Shown here: one piece after another, positions 26,106 through 34,728 of the stretch
Layout: each line of letters starts with the position of its first letter
Numbering within the stretch: position 1 is the first letter of the stretch
Origin: CAVDHB01 sp963608705
GTDB taxonomy: Bacteria > Bacteroidota > Bacteroidia > Bacteroidales > Bacteroidaceae
Reading direction: 5' to 3'
Length of the DNA: 64,000 nt
NCBI GenBank assembly: GCA_963608705.1
Contig: CAVDHB010000023.1
Location: 62,001 to 126,000 of the forward strand
Position numbers and translations under genes: made by a program
Notes under the pieces: generated by a model
What the model was told of the DNA's origin: nothing
The model's database searches: none
Seen by the model: only the letters and a program-made list of their open reading frames with translations

Positions 26106-26147
26106 AATAAAGCCGGGTGAAATTCATCATCCGGCTTTATTTTTATC
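26105..26147. terminator. Bidirectional terminator between the FKBP gene and ispH
   Basis: AAATAAAGCCGG (26105-26116) pairs perfectly with CCGGCTTTATTT (26131-26142), with Ts on the + side. It separates two convergent operons. Confidence 0.9.
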
Positions 26148-26163
26148 TTGACCACAATATAGT

Positions 26164-27024
26164 TCAGCACCCTTTCTCAATAGCCTCCTTGCAAGCCTCC
26201 ATCAGCCATTTAGGCGTGGAAGTCGCTCCACAGATGCCCACGGACTCCACACCTTCCAGCCAAGAGAAATCTATCTCTTTCTCACTGTCTATCAAATGTG
26301 TGTTCGCGTTCACTTTCTTACATTCATTATACAGCACCTTTCCATTCGAGCTTTTCTTGCCGCACACAAAAAGAATCACGTCATGCTGAGTGGCAAATTT
26401 ACGGATATTCGGCATTCGATTGGCCACCTGACGACAAATAGTGTCATAATATTTGAACGTGGCTTCCGGAGAGATATGCGCCTGAATATACGACACAATC
26501 TTACGGAAATCCTCCAATGACTTCGTAGTCTGGGAGTACAGGCTGATGCTGCGGGAGAAGTCCAACCGCTCCACATCTTCCACTCTTTCCAACACAATGG
26601 CCTGCCCGTCAGTCTGTCCTACCAGTCCAAGCACCTCGGCATGGCCTTTCTTTCCGAATATCACAATTTGAGTATCGGTATCCTTTGCCTTGTCATATTC
26701 CTTTTTGATGCGCTTCTGCAACTGCAGCACCACAGGACACGTAGCATCGATAATCTCTATACCGTTCTTCTCCGCCAGTCGATAAGTCGTTGGCGGCTCC
26801 CCATGCGCCCTGAGCAAGACCTTAGCCTGATGCAACTGGCAGAACTGTGCATGGTCTACGGTGGAAAGCCCCATTTCTTTCAAGCGTTCACACTCTTTTC
26901 CGTTATGCACAATATCCCCCAAGCAATACAGTTTCTTGTCTTGCTCCAGCTCTTTCTCAGCCTTGCGGATGGCCGTAGTCACACCAAAGCAGAATCCAGA
27001 ACCTTCGTCAATCTCTATTTTCAT
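26164..27024 (-). CDS. ispH: 4-hydroxy-3-methylbut-2-enyl diphosphate reductase
   Basis: The last enzyme of the MEP isoprenoid pathway, an Fe-S reductase that makes IPP and DMAPP. The protein is 286 residues. The three cluster cysteines are seen in GSGFCFGV (near the N-terminus), DATCPVV and DTICRQVANRM. Other family marks are LRAHGEPP and CGKKSSNGKVLY. The start at 27022-27024 is used because residues before it overlap cmk and are not conserved-looking. ATG and the cmk stop overlap as ATGA. It lacks the S1 domain fusion found in some relatives. Confidence 0.94.
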   Translation of the reverse strand: MKIEIDEGSGFCFGVTTAIRKAEKELEQDKKLYCLGDIVHNGKECERLKEMGLSTVDHAQFCQLHQAKVLLRAHGEPPTTYRLAEKNGIEIIDATCPVVLQLQKRIKKEYDKAKDTDTQIVIFGKKGHAEVLGLVGQTDGQAIVLERVEDVERLDFSRSISLYSQTTKSLEDFRKIVSYIQAHISPEATFKYYDTICRQVANRMPNIRKFATQHDVILFVCGKKSSNGKVLYNECKKVNANTHLIDSEKEIDFSWLEGVESVGICGATSTPKWLMEACKEAIEKGC

Positions 27025-27713
27025 GCCTTGGTTCTTTCCTCCACCTTCCGCAACAACCACGCTTTCTGTTCAGCAATGGTCATCTTGCCATTATCCAATA
27101 CCACGGCATCCTCCGCCTTGGTCAATGGACTCACCGGACGATGCTGGTCTATATAATCCCGTTCGTTGATATTTTTCAACACCTCTTCAAATGCAGCAGG
27201 CTTCCCCTTTGCTACAAGTTCCTTAAAACGTCTCTCCGCCCTGATTTCGGGCGCACACGTCACAAAGATTTTCAATTCAGCCTGCGGGAATACCGTGGTA
27301 CCTACATCTCTTCCGTCCATGACGATTCCCTTTTCATTGCCCATCGCCCGTTGCTGCTCCGTGAGCTTCGCACGCACAGCAGGCTCCGCTGCCACAGGAC
27401 TTACATGGGAAGACACATCCATGGAACGAATCTCGCTCTCCACATCTTCCCCATTCAGGTATGTATGCGCACGGTTCTCCACTGAATCAAAGCGAAACTC
27501 GATGTGAATGTCCGAAAGCAGGGACTCCAGTTTCTCACTGTTCAAGCTCCCATCCTCTTTCCAGCAGTCATGCCGCAAACTATAAAGTGTGACCGCCCTG
27601 TACATAGCACCTGTATCCACATAGACATAGCCTATTTCCTTGGCCAAGTCCTTGGCCATCGTGCTTTTCCCGCACGAAGAAAAACCGTCTATGGCAATTA
27701 TTATCTTTTTCAT
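27021..27713 (-). CDS. cmk: Cytidylate kinase
   Basis: Phosphorylates CMP and dCMP to the diphosphates. The 230-residue protein has the P-loop GFSSCGKSTMAKDLA, the CMP-binding YVDTGAMYRAVTLYSLR, KGIVMDGRDVGTTVFPQAELKIFV and the LID region AEIRAERRFKEL, with RDYIDQHRPVSPL typical of Cmk. Length is normal. It leads a two-gene operon with ispH (4-bp overlap), an arrangement often seen in Bacteroidota. Confidence 0.95.
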   Translation of the reverse strand: MKKIIIAIDGFSSCGKSTMAKDLAKEIGYVYVDTGAMYRAVTLYSLRHDCWKEDGSLNSEKLESLLSDIHIEFRFDSVENRAHTYLNGEDVESEIRSMDVSSHVSPVAAEPAVRAKLTEQQRAMGNEKGIVMDGRDVGTTVFPQAELKIFVTCAPEIRAERRFKELVAKGKPAAFEEVLKNINERDYIDQHRPVSPLTKAEDAVVLDNGKMTIAEQKAWLLRKVEERTKA

Positions 27714-27728
27714 CGTTCGTCTGTTATC

Positions 27729-29372
27729 TTATTCCACTAAATCTTTACACGTCAGGTAGCCGCCAACCAAGTTTCTTATCTCCCTGTCTGACCATAATTG
27801 CATGAGCTTGCGGACGGCTACATAACCTCTCATCCCCACACGACAGTAGACCCATACAGGCTTACCCTCTGGTAGCTCAAACACTGCATTATCCAGTTCA
27901 TCCACAGGGATATTCACCGCCCCTTTCAAATGTCCCGCAGCGTACTCCATCTTCGTGCGCACATCTATCAACATAGCCTCTTTCCGTTTCTCGGACAACA
28001 AATCTTGCCAATACAAGGGGAGCATCTTTTTCCGAAGAATATTGTCTGCCACATAGCCCGCTAACACCACGGGGTCTTTAGGCGAGCCAAAGGGAGGCGC
28101 ATAACACGGCTCAAGCTCTATCAAATCTTCCACAGAAGCTTCCGAATGCTTCAGCACAGCTGAAATTTGGTCTATCCGCTTGTCCACTCCTTCTGCTCCC
28201 ACGGCTTCTGCGCCAAACAACTCTCCATCCGTTGCAAACAGCACTTTCAGTGTCAGCATCTTCGCCCCGGGATAAAACCCGACATGCTGGAAAGAATGAA
28301 CCGTGGCGGAATGATAATGTATTCTTGCCTCGGTCAGCTCTTTCTCCGTCCATCCCGTTTTGGCCACTTGCAAATCGAACACTTTCACTATGGATGTACA
28401 CAAAGGATACGCACGCCTTTGATTGCCTCCACACATATTGTCCGCAGCAATACGAGCATAATAGTTTGCCGGACCAGCCAACATAGGTAAACAAAAACGA
28501 GCAAAAGGTCCCATTGTCTCTACGGCGTCTCCCACCGCATAGATATCCTCATTGGAGGTCTGCATAAAAGCATTCACTCTTATTCCTCCCAAATCTCCTA
28601 TTTCCAGCCCCGCATTCTTGGCGAGTTTCACGTTCGGACGCACTCCCACACAAAGCATCACCATACCCATCCGCAATATATCGCCCGAAGAAAGACGCGC
28701 TTCCAAGGTTTGCTCCGATGAAGAAATCTCCTGCACAGTCACACCCGTATAGACTTTCACCTCATGGGCTTCCAACTCCTTGCGTACTCGCACTGAGAAC
28801 TCCACATCCATCGCTGGCAAAACTCTATTTTTCGATTCGACTAATGTTACTTTCCAACCCGCCAAACGCAAGTTCTCCACTAACTCCAAACCGATGAATC
28901 CGCTTCCCACTACCACAGCCTCCTTGCAAGCCGACTGCTCCATGAAACGCTTCACGGACAAGGCATCTTCCAAAGAATGAAAGGTGAACACGCCTGGCAA
29001 GTCTACTCCCTTAATGGATGGAAGAACAGCCTCCGCACCAGTAGAAAGCAGCAACTTATCATACGACTCCTCATAATCCTCCCCTTGGGCAGGATGAATT
29101 CTCACCACCTTTCTGTCCGCATCCACAGACACCACTTCCGACTCTGTGCGTACATCTATATGATAACGCTCCTTGAAATAACGAGGCGAGGCTACATGCA
29201 GCGTGGACTCGTTGGCTATCACTCCTCCTATATAATAAGGAGTGCCGCATCCCGCATAAGAGACATCCCGCCCCTTTTCAAGAAGCAGGATGTCCGCAAA
29301 TTCGTCATTACGCCGAAGCCTTGCGGCGGCTGTCGCACCGCCTGCCAGACCTCCGACTATGATATATTTCAT
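27729..29372 (-). CDS. CoA-disulfide reductase-like FAD oxidoreductase with rhodanese domain
   Basis: A 547-residue fusion. Residues 1-~330 form a two-dinucleotide-binding flavoprotein (FAD motif IVGGLAGGATAAARLRR, NAD motif AVVVGSGFIGLELVENL, and ATG-like DIYAVGDAVET), with the single redox cysteine in SYAGCGTPYYIGG, as in CoA-disulfide and NADH/persulfide reductases. A dimerisation domain follows (~335-450). The C-terminal rhodanese domain (~460-547) has the sulfur-carrying Cys in VWVYCRVGMRGY. Such fusions reduce CoA persulfide or polysulfide. It follows glnS without a gap. The exact substrate is inferred. Confidence 0.87.
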   Translation of the reverse strand: MKYIIVGGLAGGATAAARLRRNDEFADILLLEKGRDVSYAGCGTPYYIGGVIANESTLHVASPRYFKERYHIDVRTESEVVSVDADRKVVRIHPAQGEDYEESYDKLLLSTGAEAVLPSIKGVDLPGVFTFHSLEDALSVKRFMEQSACKEAVVVGSGFIGLELVENLRLAGWKVTLVESKNRVLPAMDVEFSVRVRKELEAHEVKVYTGVTVQEISSSEQTLEARLSSGDILRMGMVMLCVGVRPNVKLAKNAGLEIGDLGGIRVNAFMQTSNEDIYAVGDAVETMGPFARFCLPMLAGPANYYARIAADNMCGGNQRRAYPLCTSIVKVFDLQVAKTGWTEKELTEARIHYHSATVHSFQHVGFYPGAKMLTLKVLFATDGELFGAEAVGAEGVDKRIDQISAVLKHSEASVEDLIELEPCYAPPFGSPKDPVVLAGYVADNILRKKMLPLYWQDLLSEKRKEAMLIDVRTKMEYAAGHLKGAVNIPVDELDNAVFELPEGKPVWVYCRVGMRGYVAVRKLMQLWSDREIRNLVGGYLTCKDLVE

Positions 29373-31079
29373 TTATTTCTTTTTATTGATTTTACTCCAA
29401 GTATCTTTCAGACTTACCGTGCGGTTGAACACCAAGTGTTCTGGTGTAGTGTCAGGGTCAGCCATGAAGTAGCCCGTGCGCTGGAACTGGAGATATTCTC
29501 CCGGCTTTGCATCCTTCAAATAGTTCTCCACATAGCAGTTATTCAAGACCTTGATGGAATCCGGGTTCAACAGCTCACGGAAATCACGCTCGTCCGCAGC
29601 AGGATTCTCCACACTGAACAAACGGTCATACAGTCTTACCTCGGCAGGAAGACAATGTCCACAGCTCACCCAGTGCAAGGTACCTTTCACTTTCCGGTTA
29701 GCTCCCGGCATACCCGTCTTGCTCTCAGGGTCATACTCACACTGGATTTCCGTGATATTTCCCTCGGCATCCTTCGTACATCCCGTACACTTCACGATAT
29801 AAGCGTTCTTCAAGCGCACTTCCTTTCCCGGAGTCATGCGGAAGAATTTCTTCGGAGCGTCCTCCATGAAGTCAGCCCGCTCTATCCACAATTCACGGCT
29901 GAAAGTAATGGTATGAGTGCCCGCAGTCTCATCCTCGGGATTGTTCACGGCTTCCATCTCTTCAGTCTTTCCTTCCGGGTAATTCGTGATGACTAATTTC
30001 ACGGGGTCAAGCACCGCAGACACACGAGTGGCTCTGGCGTTCAAATCTTCTCTTACCGCCGCCTCCAACAAGGCGAAATCGTTCAAAGCATCGAATTTGG
30101 TATATCCAATCATCGTGATGAACTTACGGATAGACTCGGGAGAATATCCACGGCGACGATATCCACAGATAGTCGGCATACGAGGATCGTCCCATCCGCT
30201 GACCAGTCCTTCCTGCACGAGAGCCAACAACTTACGTTTACTCATGACTGTGTATGTCAAGTTCAACCGGTTGAATTCAATTTGTCGAGGACGATGGTCT
30301 TCCAAGTCCTTTCCCTCTTTCAACTCATCGATGAAATGATTGTAAAGCGGACGGTGCACAGAAAATTCCAACGTACAGATGGAATGCGTCACTCCTTCGA
30401 AGAAGTCACTCTGTCCGTGTGCGAAATCATACATGGGATAAGCCTTCCATTTCGTGCCTGTACGATGATGTTCCTTGTTGATGATACGATAGATTACCGG
30501 GTCACGGAAGTGCATATTCGGATTCGCCATGTCAAGTTTCGCACGCAACACCATGGCTCCCTCCTCCACTTCTCCGCTATTCATCTTCTCAAACAAGCGC
30601 AGGTTTTCCTCTATCGGACGATCCCGGTAAGGGCTGGGAGTTCCCGGCTCGGTCGGTGTGCCTTTCTGTGCGGCAATTTCCTCACTGGTCTGTTCGTCGA
30701 TATACGCTTTACCTTCCTTGATAAGCCGCACGGCGAAATCCCACAGATTTTGGAAATAGTCCGACGCATAGTAAATATGTCCCCAGTGGAAACCCAGCCA
30801 CTGAATATCTCGTTTGATAGCCTCCACATACTCGTTATCCTCTTTCTGCGGATTAGTGTCGTCCAGCCTTAAATTGCATACTCCATGATACTTCTCGGCA
30901 ATTCCGAAGTCCATGCAGATAGCCTTGGCGTGTCCAATATGCAGATAGCCGTTCGGCTCGGGTGGGAAACGCGTCTGGATTCTTCCATCATTCTTTCCAT
31001 TGCGCAAATCATCCTCTACGATTTCTTCCACAAAGTTCCGTGGATTTCCCAATTCGGGATGTTCAAGTTTTTCACTCAT
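29373..31079 (-). CDS. glnS: Glutamine--tRNA ligase
   Basis: A 568-residue class I synthetase charging tRNA-Gln directly. The HIGH motif is in RFPPEPNGYLHIGHAKAI, the KMSKS variant is VMSKRKLLALV, and the GlnRS-specific block RLDDTNPQKEDNEYVEAI is present. The C-terminal beta-barrel anticodon domains are complete (EVRLKNAYIVKCTGC, WVSCGHCLPAEVRLYDRLF). The start MSEKLEHPELGNPRNF at 31077-31079 is chosen over a longer frame because a -7 promoter box lies within that extension (31122-31129). The next gene begins on the base after its stop. Confidence 0.96.
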   Translation of the reverse strand: MSEKLEHPELGNPRNFVEEIVEDDLRNGKNDGRIQTRFPPEPNGYLHIGHAKAICMDFGIAEKYHGVCNLRLDDTNPQKEDNEYVEAIKRDIQWLGFHWGHIYYASDYFQNLWDFAVRLIKEGKAYIDEQTSEEIAAQKGTPTEPGTPSPYRDRPIEENLRLFEKMNSGEVEEGAMVLRAKLDMANPNMHFRDPVIYRIINKEHHRTGTKWKAYPMYDFAHGQSDFFEGVTHSICTLEFSVHRPLYNHFIDELKEGKDLEDHRPRQIEFNRLNLTYTVMSKRKLLALVQEGLVSGWDDPRMPTICGYRRRGYSPESIRKFITMIGYTKFDALNDFALLEAAVREDLNARATRVSAVLDPVKLVITNYPEGKTEEMEAVNNPEDETAGTHTITFSRELWIERADFMEDAPKKFFRMTPGKEVRLKNAYIVKCTGCTKDAEGNITEIQCEYDPESKTGMPGANRKVKGTLHWVSCGHCLPAEVRLYDRLFSVENPAADERDFRELLNPDSIKVLNNCYVENYLKDAKPGEYLQFQRTGYFMADPDTTPEHLVFNRTVSLKDTWSKINKKK

Positions 31080-31121
31080 ATTCTGATATCCTTTTAGTTT
31101 CTTGCTTTTTCTAATATGGGA

Positions 31122-31129
31122 CAAATATA
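31122..31129 (-). promoter_or_regulatory. -7 element of glnS
   Basis: TATATTTG on the reverse strand, 43 bp upstream of the glnS ATG. No clear -33 box. Confidence 0.5.
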
Positions 31130-31303
31130 CGATTTTTATTCGGCTTTCCGCCCATTTCCCCACAGAATCTTCAAATATAAAAATTTTCCCGTACAATATC
31201 CATAAGCCAACACCTTTATCAAAGTATAAAATAGCCAATTATACCCTCAACGGATGTTAATATTTCCCTTTATTCATCCCTTTTTTCTGTTTTCCGTATT
31301 AAG

Positions 31304-31337
31304 TTTTTGTTTATCAGCGAAAATATTGCCATCTTTG
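31304..31337 (+). promoter_or_regulatory. Promoter of a candidate small RNA
   Basis: TTTTTG (31304-31309), a 20-bp spacer and CATCTTTG (31330-31337), one mismatch from TAnnTTTG. The predicted start is near 31344, only ~85 bp before a strong terminator. Confidence 0.55.
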
Positions 31338-31343
31338 CACTGT

Positions 31344-31429
31344 TATCCTAAAAACAATCTTTTTACCTTAAAAGACTAATACCTATTGGAATTGGGATTA
31401 GCTCCTCTGTGAAGAGGGGCTAATTTTTT
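31344..31429 (+). ncRNA. Candidate small RNA or leader, about 85 nt
   Basis: Defined by the promoter at 31304-31337 and the terminator hairpin TTAGCTCCTCT-GTGA-AGAGGGGCTAA (31398-31423) with six Ts (31424-31429). No ORF of useful length lies inside. It sits between divergent glnS and the polyprenol-phosphate transferase gene, whose own -7 box (TAACTTTG, about 31470) lies after the terminator. It could instead be an attenuator for that gene. Confidence 0.5.
31398..31429 (+). terminator. Intrinsic terminator of the candidate sRNA
   Basis: Eleven-base-pair stem with one wobble or mismatch, a GTGA tetraloop and a run of six Ts. Confidence 0.85.
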
Positions 31430-31501
31430 GTGTCTGTTTCCACACATCCCTTTATGGTTCAATATTTTTGTGTAACTTTGCCGTCAAATAACAGTAAAGG
31501 T

Positions 31502-32245
31502 ATGCAAACAGACAGCATTGTAATTATTCCGACATACAACGAAATAGAAAACATCGACCATATCATAGAGGCTGTTTTCCATTTAGAGAAAGCTTTCGAC
31601 ATTCTTATCATTGACGATGGCTCGCCCGACGGCACCGCACAGGAGGTAAAAAGACTGATGGGAGTCTATCCCAACCGTCTGCACCTGATAGAACGAAAGG
31701 GGAAATTAGGACTGGGCACCGCTTATATACGAGGATTCAAATGGGCTATTGAACATCAATATGACTATATCTTCGAGATGGATGCGGATTTCAGCCACAA
31801 GCCTTCCGACTTGCCCCGCCTGTACAAAGCCTGTGCGGAAGAAGGATACGACATGTCCATCGGCTCACGCTATGTGAGCGGAGTGAATGTGGTGAACTGG
31901 CCTATCGGAAGAGTGTTGATGAGCTATTACGCCTCGAAATACGTAAAGATAGTCACAGGACTTCCCATCCACGACACCACAGCCGGGTTTGTATGCTATA
32001 CTCGCCGGGTGTTGGAGACCATCGATCTCGACCATATCCACTTCAAGGGATACGCTTTCCAGATAGAGATGAAATTCACTGCTTACAAATGTGGCTTCAA
32101 GATAAAAGAAGTGCCTGTCATCTTCGTGAACCGTACACTCGGCACCTCCAAAATGAGCGGTGGCATCTTTGGAGAAGCGTTCTTCGGCGTGATGCGACTC
32201 CGCCTGCAAAGTTTCACAAGAAAATATCCACATCCTTCCAAATAA
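31502..32245 (+). CDS. Polyprenol-phosphate mannose/glucose synthase (GT2)
   Basis: A 247-residue cytoplasmic GT2 enzyme like Dpm1. It transfers a hexose from GDP- or UDP-sugar to a polyprenyl phosphate for use across the membrane. Seen: the N-terminal IVIIPTYNEIENI, DILIIDDGSPDGTA, the DxD metal site EMDADFSHKP, SIGSRYVSG and the catalytic-side block GYAFQIEMKF with VPVIFVNRTLGTSKMSG. It lacks the C-terminal membrane helices found in some relatives. The start at 31502 follows the -7 box and begins the conserved domain. It is followed after 7 bp by pyrC. Confidence 0.87.
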   Translation: MQTDSIVIIPTYNEIENIDHIIEAVFHLEKAFDILIIDDGSPDGTAQEVKRLMGVYPNRLHLIERKGKLGLGTAYIRGFKWAIEHQYDYIFEMDADFSHKPSDLPRLYKACAEEGYDMSIGSRYVSGVNVVNWPIGRVLMSYYASKYVKIVTGLPIHDTTAGFVCYTRRVLETIDLDHIHFKGYAFQIEMKFTAYKCGFKIKEVPVIFVNRTLGTSKMSGGIFGEAFFGVMRLRLQSFTRKYPHPSK

Positions 32246-32252
32246 GAAGATT

Positions 32253-33626
32253 ATGGCCAAAAGAACCTGGATAAAAGACGCCACCTTAGTAAATGAAGGG
32301 AAAGAGTTCAAAGGCTCGTTGATTATAGAAGACGACCGTATCGCCGAAATACTTCAAGATGGAACAGTCCCTTCCACCCCTTGTGGAGAAACCATCGAGG
32401 CAGAAGGAATGTACCTCTTGCCTGGAGTCATAGACGAACACGTGCATTTCCGGGATCCCGGACTGACACAAAAAGCGGACATGGCCACCGAAAGTGAAGC
32501 GGCCGCAGCAGGAGGCATCACGTCATTCATGGATATGCCCAACACTAAACCGCAAACTACCACTTTGGAAGCTTTGGAGAGTAAGTTTGAAGAGGGCAGT
32601 CAGAAAGCGAGAGTGAACTATTCCTTCTTCTTTGGAGCAACCAACACCAACGGACAACTGCTACATAAACTCGACGCCAAGCACGTGTGCGGAGTGAAGC
32701 TTTTCATGGGTGCCAGCACTGGCAATATGTTAGTAGACCACCGGGAAGCCTTGGAAAGAATCTTCCATGAATCTCCCCTGTTGATTATGACGCATTGCGA
32801 GGATTCCAAACTTATCTCCGAGAACGCTCGTAAGTTCAGAGACCTGTATGGGGAAGACCCGGATGTGAAATACCATCCCGCTATCCGCAACGAGGAAGCA
32901 TGTTACAACTGCTCTTCCTTAGCGGTGCAATTGGCCAAGGAAAGCGGCGCACGTCTGCACATCGCCCATGTGACTACCGCCAGAGAATTATCCTTCTTCA
33001 CACCGAGTTTACTGACCAGTTCAGTGGAAAAACCGCATCAATTCAATAAGAAAATCACAGGAGAAGCCGTATTGGCGCATCTTCTGTTCACGGATAAAGA
33101 TTATCTCACACGAGGTGCCCGCATCAAATGCAATCCGTCCGTAAAGACTGCCTCCGACAGAGAAGCACTCCGTGAAGCTTTGCTGGACAATCGTATAGAC
33201 ACTATCGGTACCGACCACGCCCCCCATCTTCTTTCCGAAAAGCAAGGCGGATGCTTCAAGGCGGCTTCAGGTATGCCCATGATACAGTTCTCACTACCCT
33301 CCATGCTGGAATTGGCTGACGAGGGAGTGCTTCCAATTACCCAAGTGGTAGAAAAAATGTGTCATGCTCCCGCCAGACTTTTCGAAATCAAGGAAAGAGG
33401 CTACCTGCGAAAAGGATACAAAGCCGACTTGGTATTAGTGAAACGAGAGACAGAAGGCTGGACAGTCACTAAAGACTGTATCCTCAGCAAATGCAAATGG
33501 AGTCCGCTGGAAGGCGACACGTTGCACTGGAAAGTAATGCGCACCATTGTAAACGGACATTCCGTCTATGCGGAGGGAGAAGTAGACCATTCCTATAGAG
33601 GAGAAGCTCTTATTTTCGACAGATAA
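32253..33626 (+). CDS. pyrC: Dihydroorotase
   Basis: Catalyses ring closure of carbamoyl aspartate to dihydroorotate in pyrimidine synthesis. The 457-residue protein belongs to the larger class I/III type: metal motif DEHVHFRDPG, substrate segment DMPNTKP, GVKLFMGASTGNML with the presumed carboxylated lysine, MTHCED, HIAHVTTARE, and GTDHAPH near the active site. All metal ligands are present, so it should be active rather than a non-catalytic PyrC' subunit. It sits between the GT2 gene (7 bp) and the MetH activation-domain gene (4 bp), probably all one transcript. Confidence 0.94.
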   Translation: MAKRTWIKDATLVNEGKEFKGSLIIEDDRIAEILQDGTVPSTPCGETIEAEGMYLLPGVIDEHVHFRDPGLTQKADMATESEAAAAGGITSFMDMPNTKPQTTTLEALESKFEEGSQKARVNYSFFFGATNTNGQLLHKLDAKHVCGVKLFMGASTGNMLVDHREALERIFHESPLLIMTHCEDSKLISENARKFRDLYGEDPDVKYHPAIRNEEACYNCSSLAVQLAKESGARLHIAHVTTARELSFFTPSLLTSSVEKPHQFNKKITGEAVLAHLLFTDKDYLTRGARIKCNPSVKTASDREALREALLDNRIDTIGTDHAPHLLSEKQGGCFKAASGMPMIQFSLPSMLELADEGVLPITQVVEKMCHAPARLFEIKERGYLRKGYKADLVLVKRETEGWTVTKDCILSKCKWSPLEGDTLHWKVMRTIVNGHSVYAEGEVDHSYRGEALIFDR

Positions 33627-33630
33627 ACGC

Positions 33631-34608
33631 ATGGAACCGAAAGCGATTACTTATAACTTACATGAGGTAGCTCCCTACATCAATTGGATGTACTTTTACT
33701 ATACATGGGGATTCCTTCCTAAATTCGGCAGTATCTCCAAGGTACACCACTGTCCTTCATGCCGTCAGCAATGGATTGACTCTTTCCCCGAGAAAGACCG
33801 TGCGCAAGCCCGTGAAGCGGCCAAACTCTTTGACGAAGCAAACAAAGTCATTAACGAGATGGACGGTCAGTATCACACGCACGGACTGTTCCGCTTGTTA
33901 GCCGTGAACAGCGAGGAAGACGACTTGCTGATTTATCCGGATGAAGAACCTTTCGGTAAAGATTATGCGGAAGGACAAAAGGCCGGACGAACATCCATAC
34001 ACGGAAAAGAGCCTTTTGTTTTCCCTTGCCTTCGTCAGCAGAAAGCCACTAAGCCAGACGCACCCTTCCTCTGTCTTTCCGATTTCATCCGTCCTCTTTC
34101 CATGGGGAAACGAGACTGCGTGGCTGTCTTCTGCGCCAGTGTGGATGCCAAATTACAGGAACTGCATGACGACAGCGACCCCTACACGAAAATGCTATAT
34201 CAAGTAGTATGCGACCGACTGGCGGAAGCCACTACAGAACGCCTGCATGAAGAAATTCGGAAAACATACTGGGGGTACGCCGCAGACGAGCAGCTCAGTA
34301 TAGAGGAGATGCTGAAAGAAAAATACCAGGGAATCCGTCCTGCGGCTGGTTATCCGTCCTTTCCCGACATCTCCGTCAATGAACTGATAGATGAACTGGT
34401 AGAGATGAAAAGAATAGGAGTCAAACTGACAGACAATTTCATGATGTATCCCCACGCTTCGGTCAGCGGCATGATGTTCGCCCATCCACAGGCACACTAC
34501 TTCAATGTGGGAAAAATCACGGAAGAACAAGTAAAAGACTACGCCCTGCGGAGAAAAAAGCCTTACGAAGAACTGAGGAAATTCCTCATACACAACCTTG
34601 AGGTATAG
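33631..34608 (+). CDS. Stand-alone MetH (B12-dependent methionine synthase) activation domain
   Basis: A 325-residue protein consisting only of the SAM-binding reactivation domain normally found at the C-terminus of MetH. That domain re-methylates oxidised cob(II)alamin with SAM. The match runs along the whole length: APYINWMYFYYTWGF, LRQQKA, FLCLSDFIRP, TYWGYAADEQLSIEEML, the SAM motif YQGIRPAAGYPSFPD, LTDNFMMYPHASVSGMMF and YFNVGKITEEQVKDYA. The canonical GYPACPD reads GYPSFPD, so the usual cysteine is replaced. No methyltransferase, folate or B12-binding domains are attached and no metH is in the window, implying a split MetH or another cobamide enzyme as partner. Confidence 0.88.
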   Translation: MEPKAITYNLHEVAPYINWMYFYYTWGFLPKFGSISKVHHCPSCRQQWIDSFPEKDRAQAREAAKLFDEANKVINEMDGQYHTHGLFRLLAVNSEEDDLLIYPDEEPFGKDYAEGQKAGRTSIHGKEPFVFPCLRQQKATKPDAPFLCLSDFIRPLSMGKRDCVAVFCASVDAKLQELHDDSDPYTKMLYQVVCDRLAEATTERLHEEIRKTYWGYAADEQLSIEEMLKEKYQGIRPAAGYPSFPDISVNELIDELVEMKRIGVKLTDNFMMYPHASVSGMMFAHPQAHYFNVGKITEEQVKDYALRRKKPYEELRKFLIHNLEV

Positions 34609-34649
34609 TCTTTCATCCTTTTAGACAGAGAAATCAGACTTGACGACCA

Positions 34650-34679
34650 TTCCTGTTCAACAGGAAATATGTACTTTTG
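34650..34679 (+). promoter_or_regulatory. tolC-like gene promoter with a 17-bp palindrome
   Basis: The -7 box TACTTTTG (34672-34679) is preceded, 5 bp upstream, by the perfect inverted repeat TTCCTGTT-C-AACAGGAA (34650-34666). The palindrome fills the spacer where polymerase would sit, as expected of a repressor operator. The regulator is not in the window as far as can be seen. Confidence 0.6.
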
Positions 34680-34728
34680 CACCGAAGAGAACAGCCTTCT
34701 CTTCGGTATTGTTTATATAAAAGGAATC

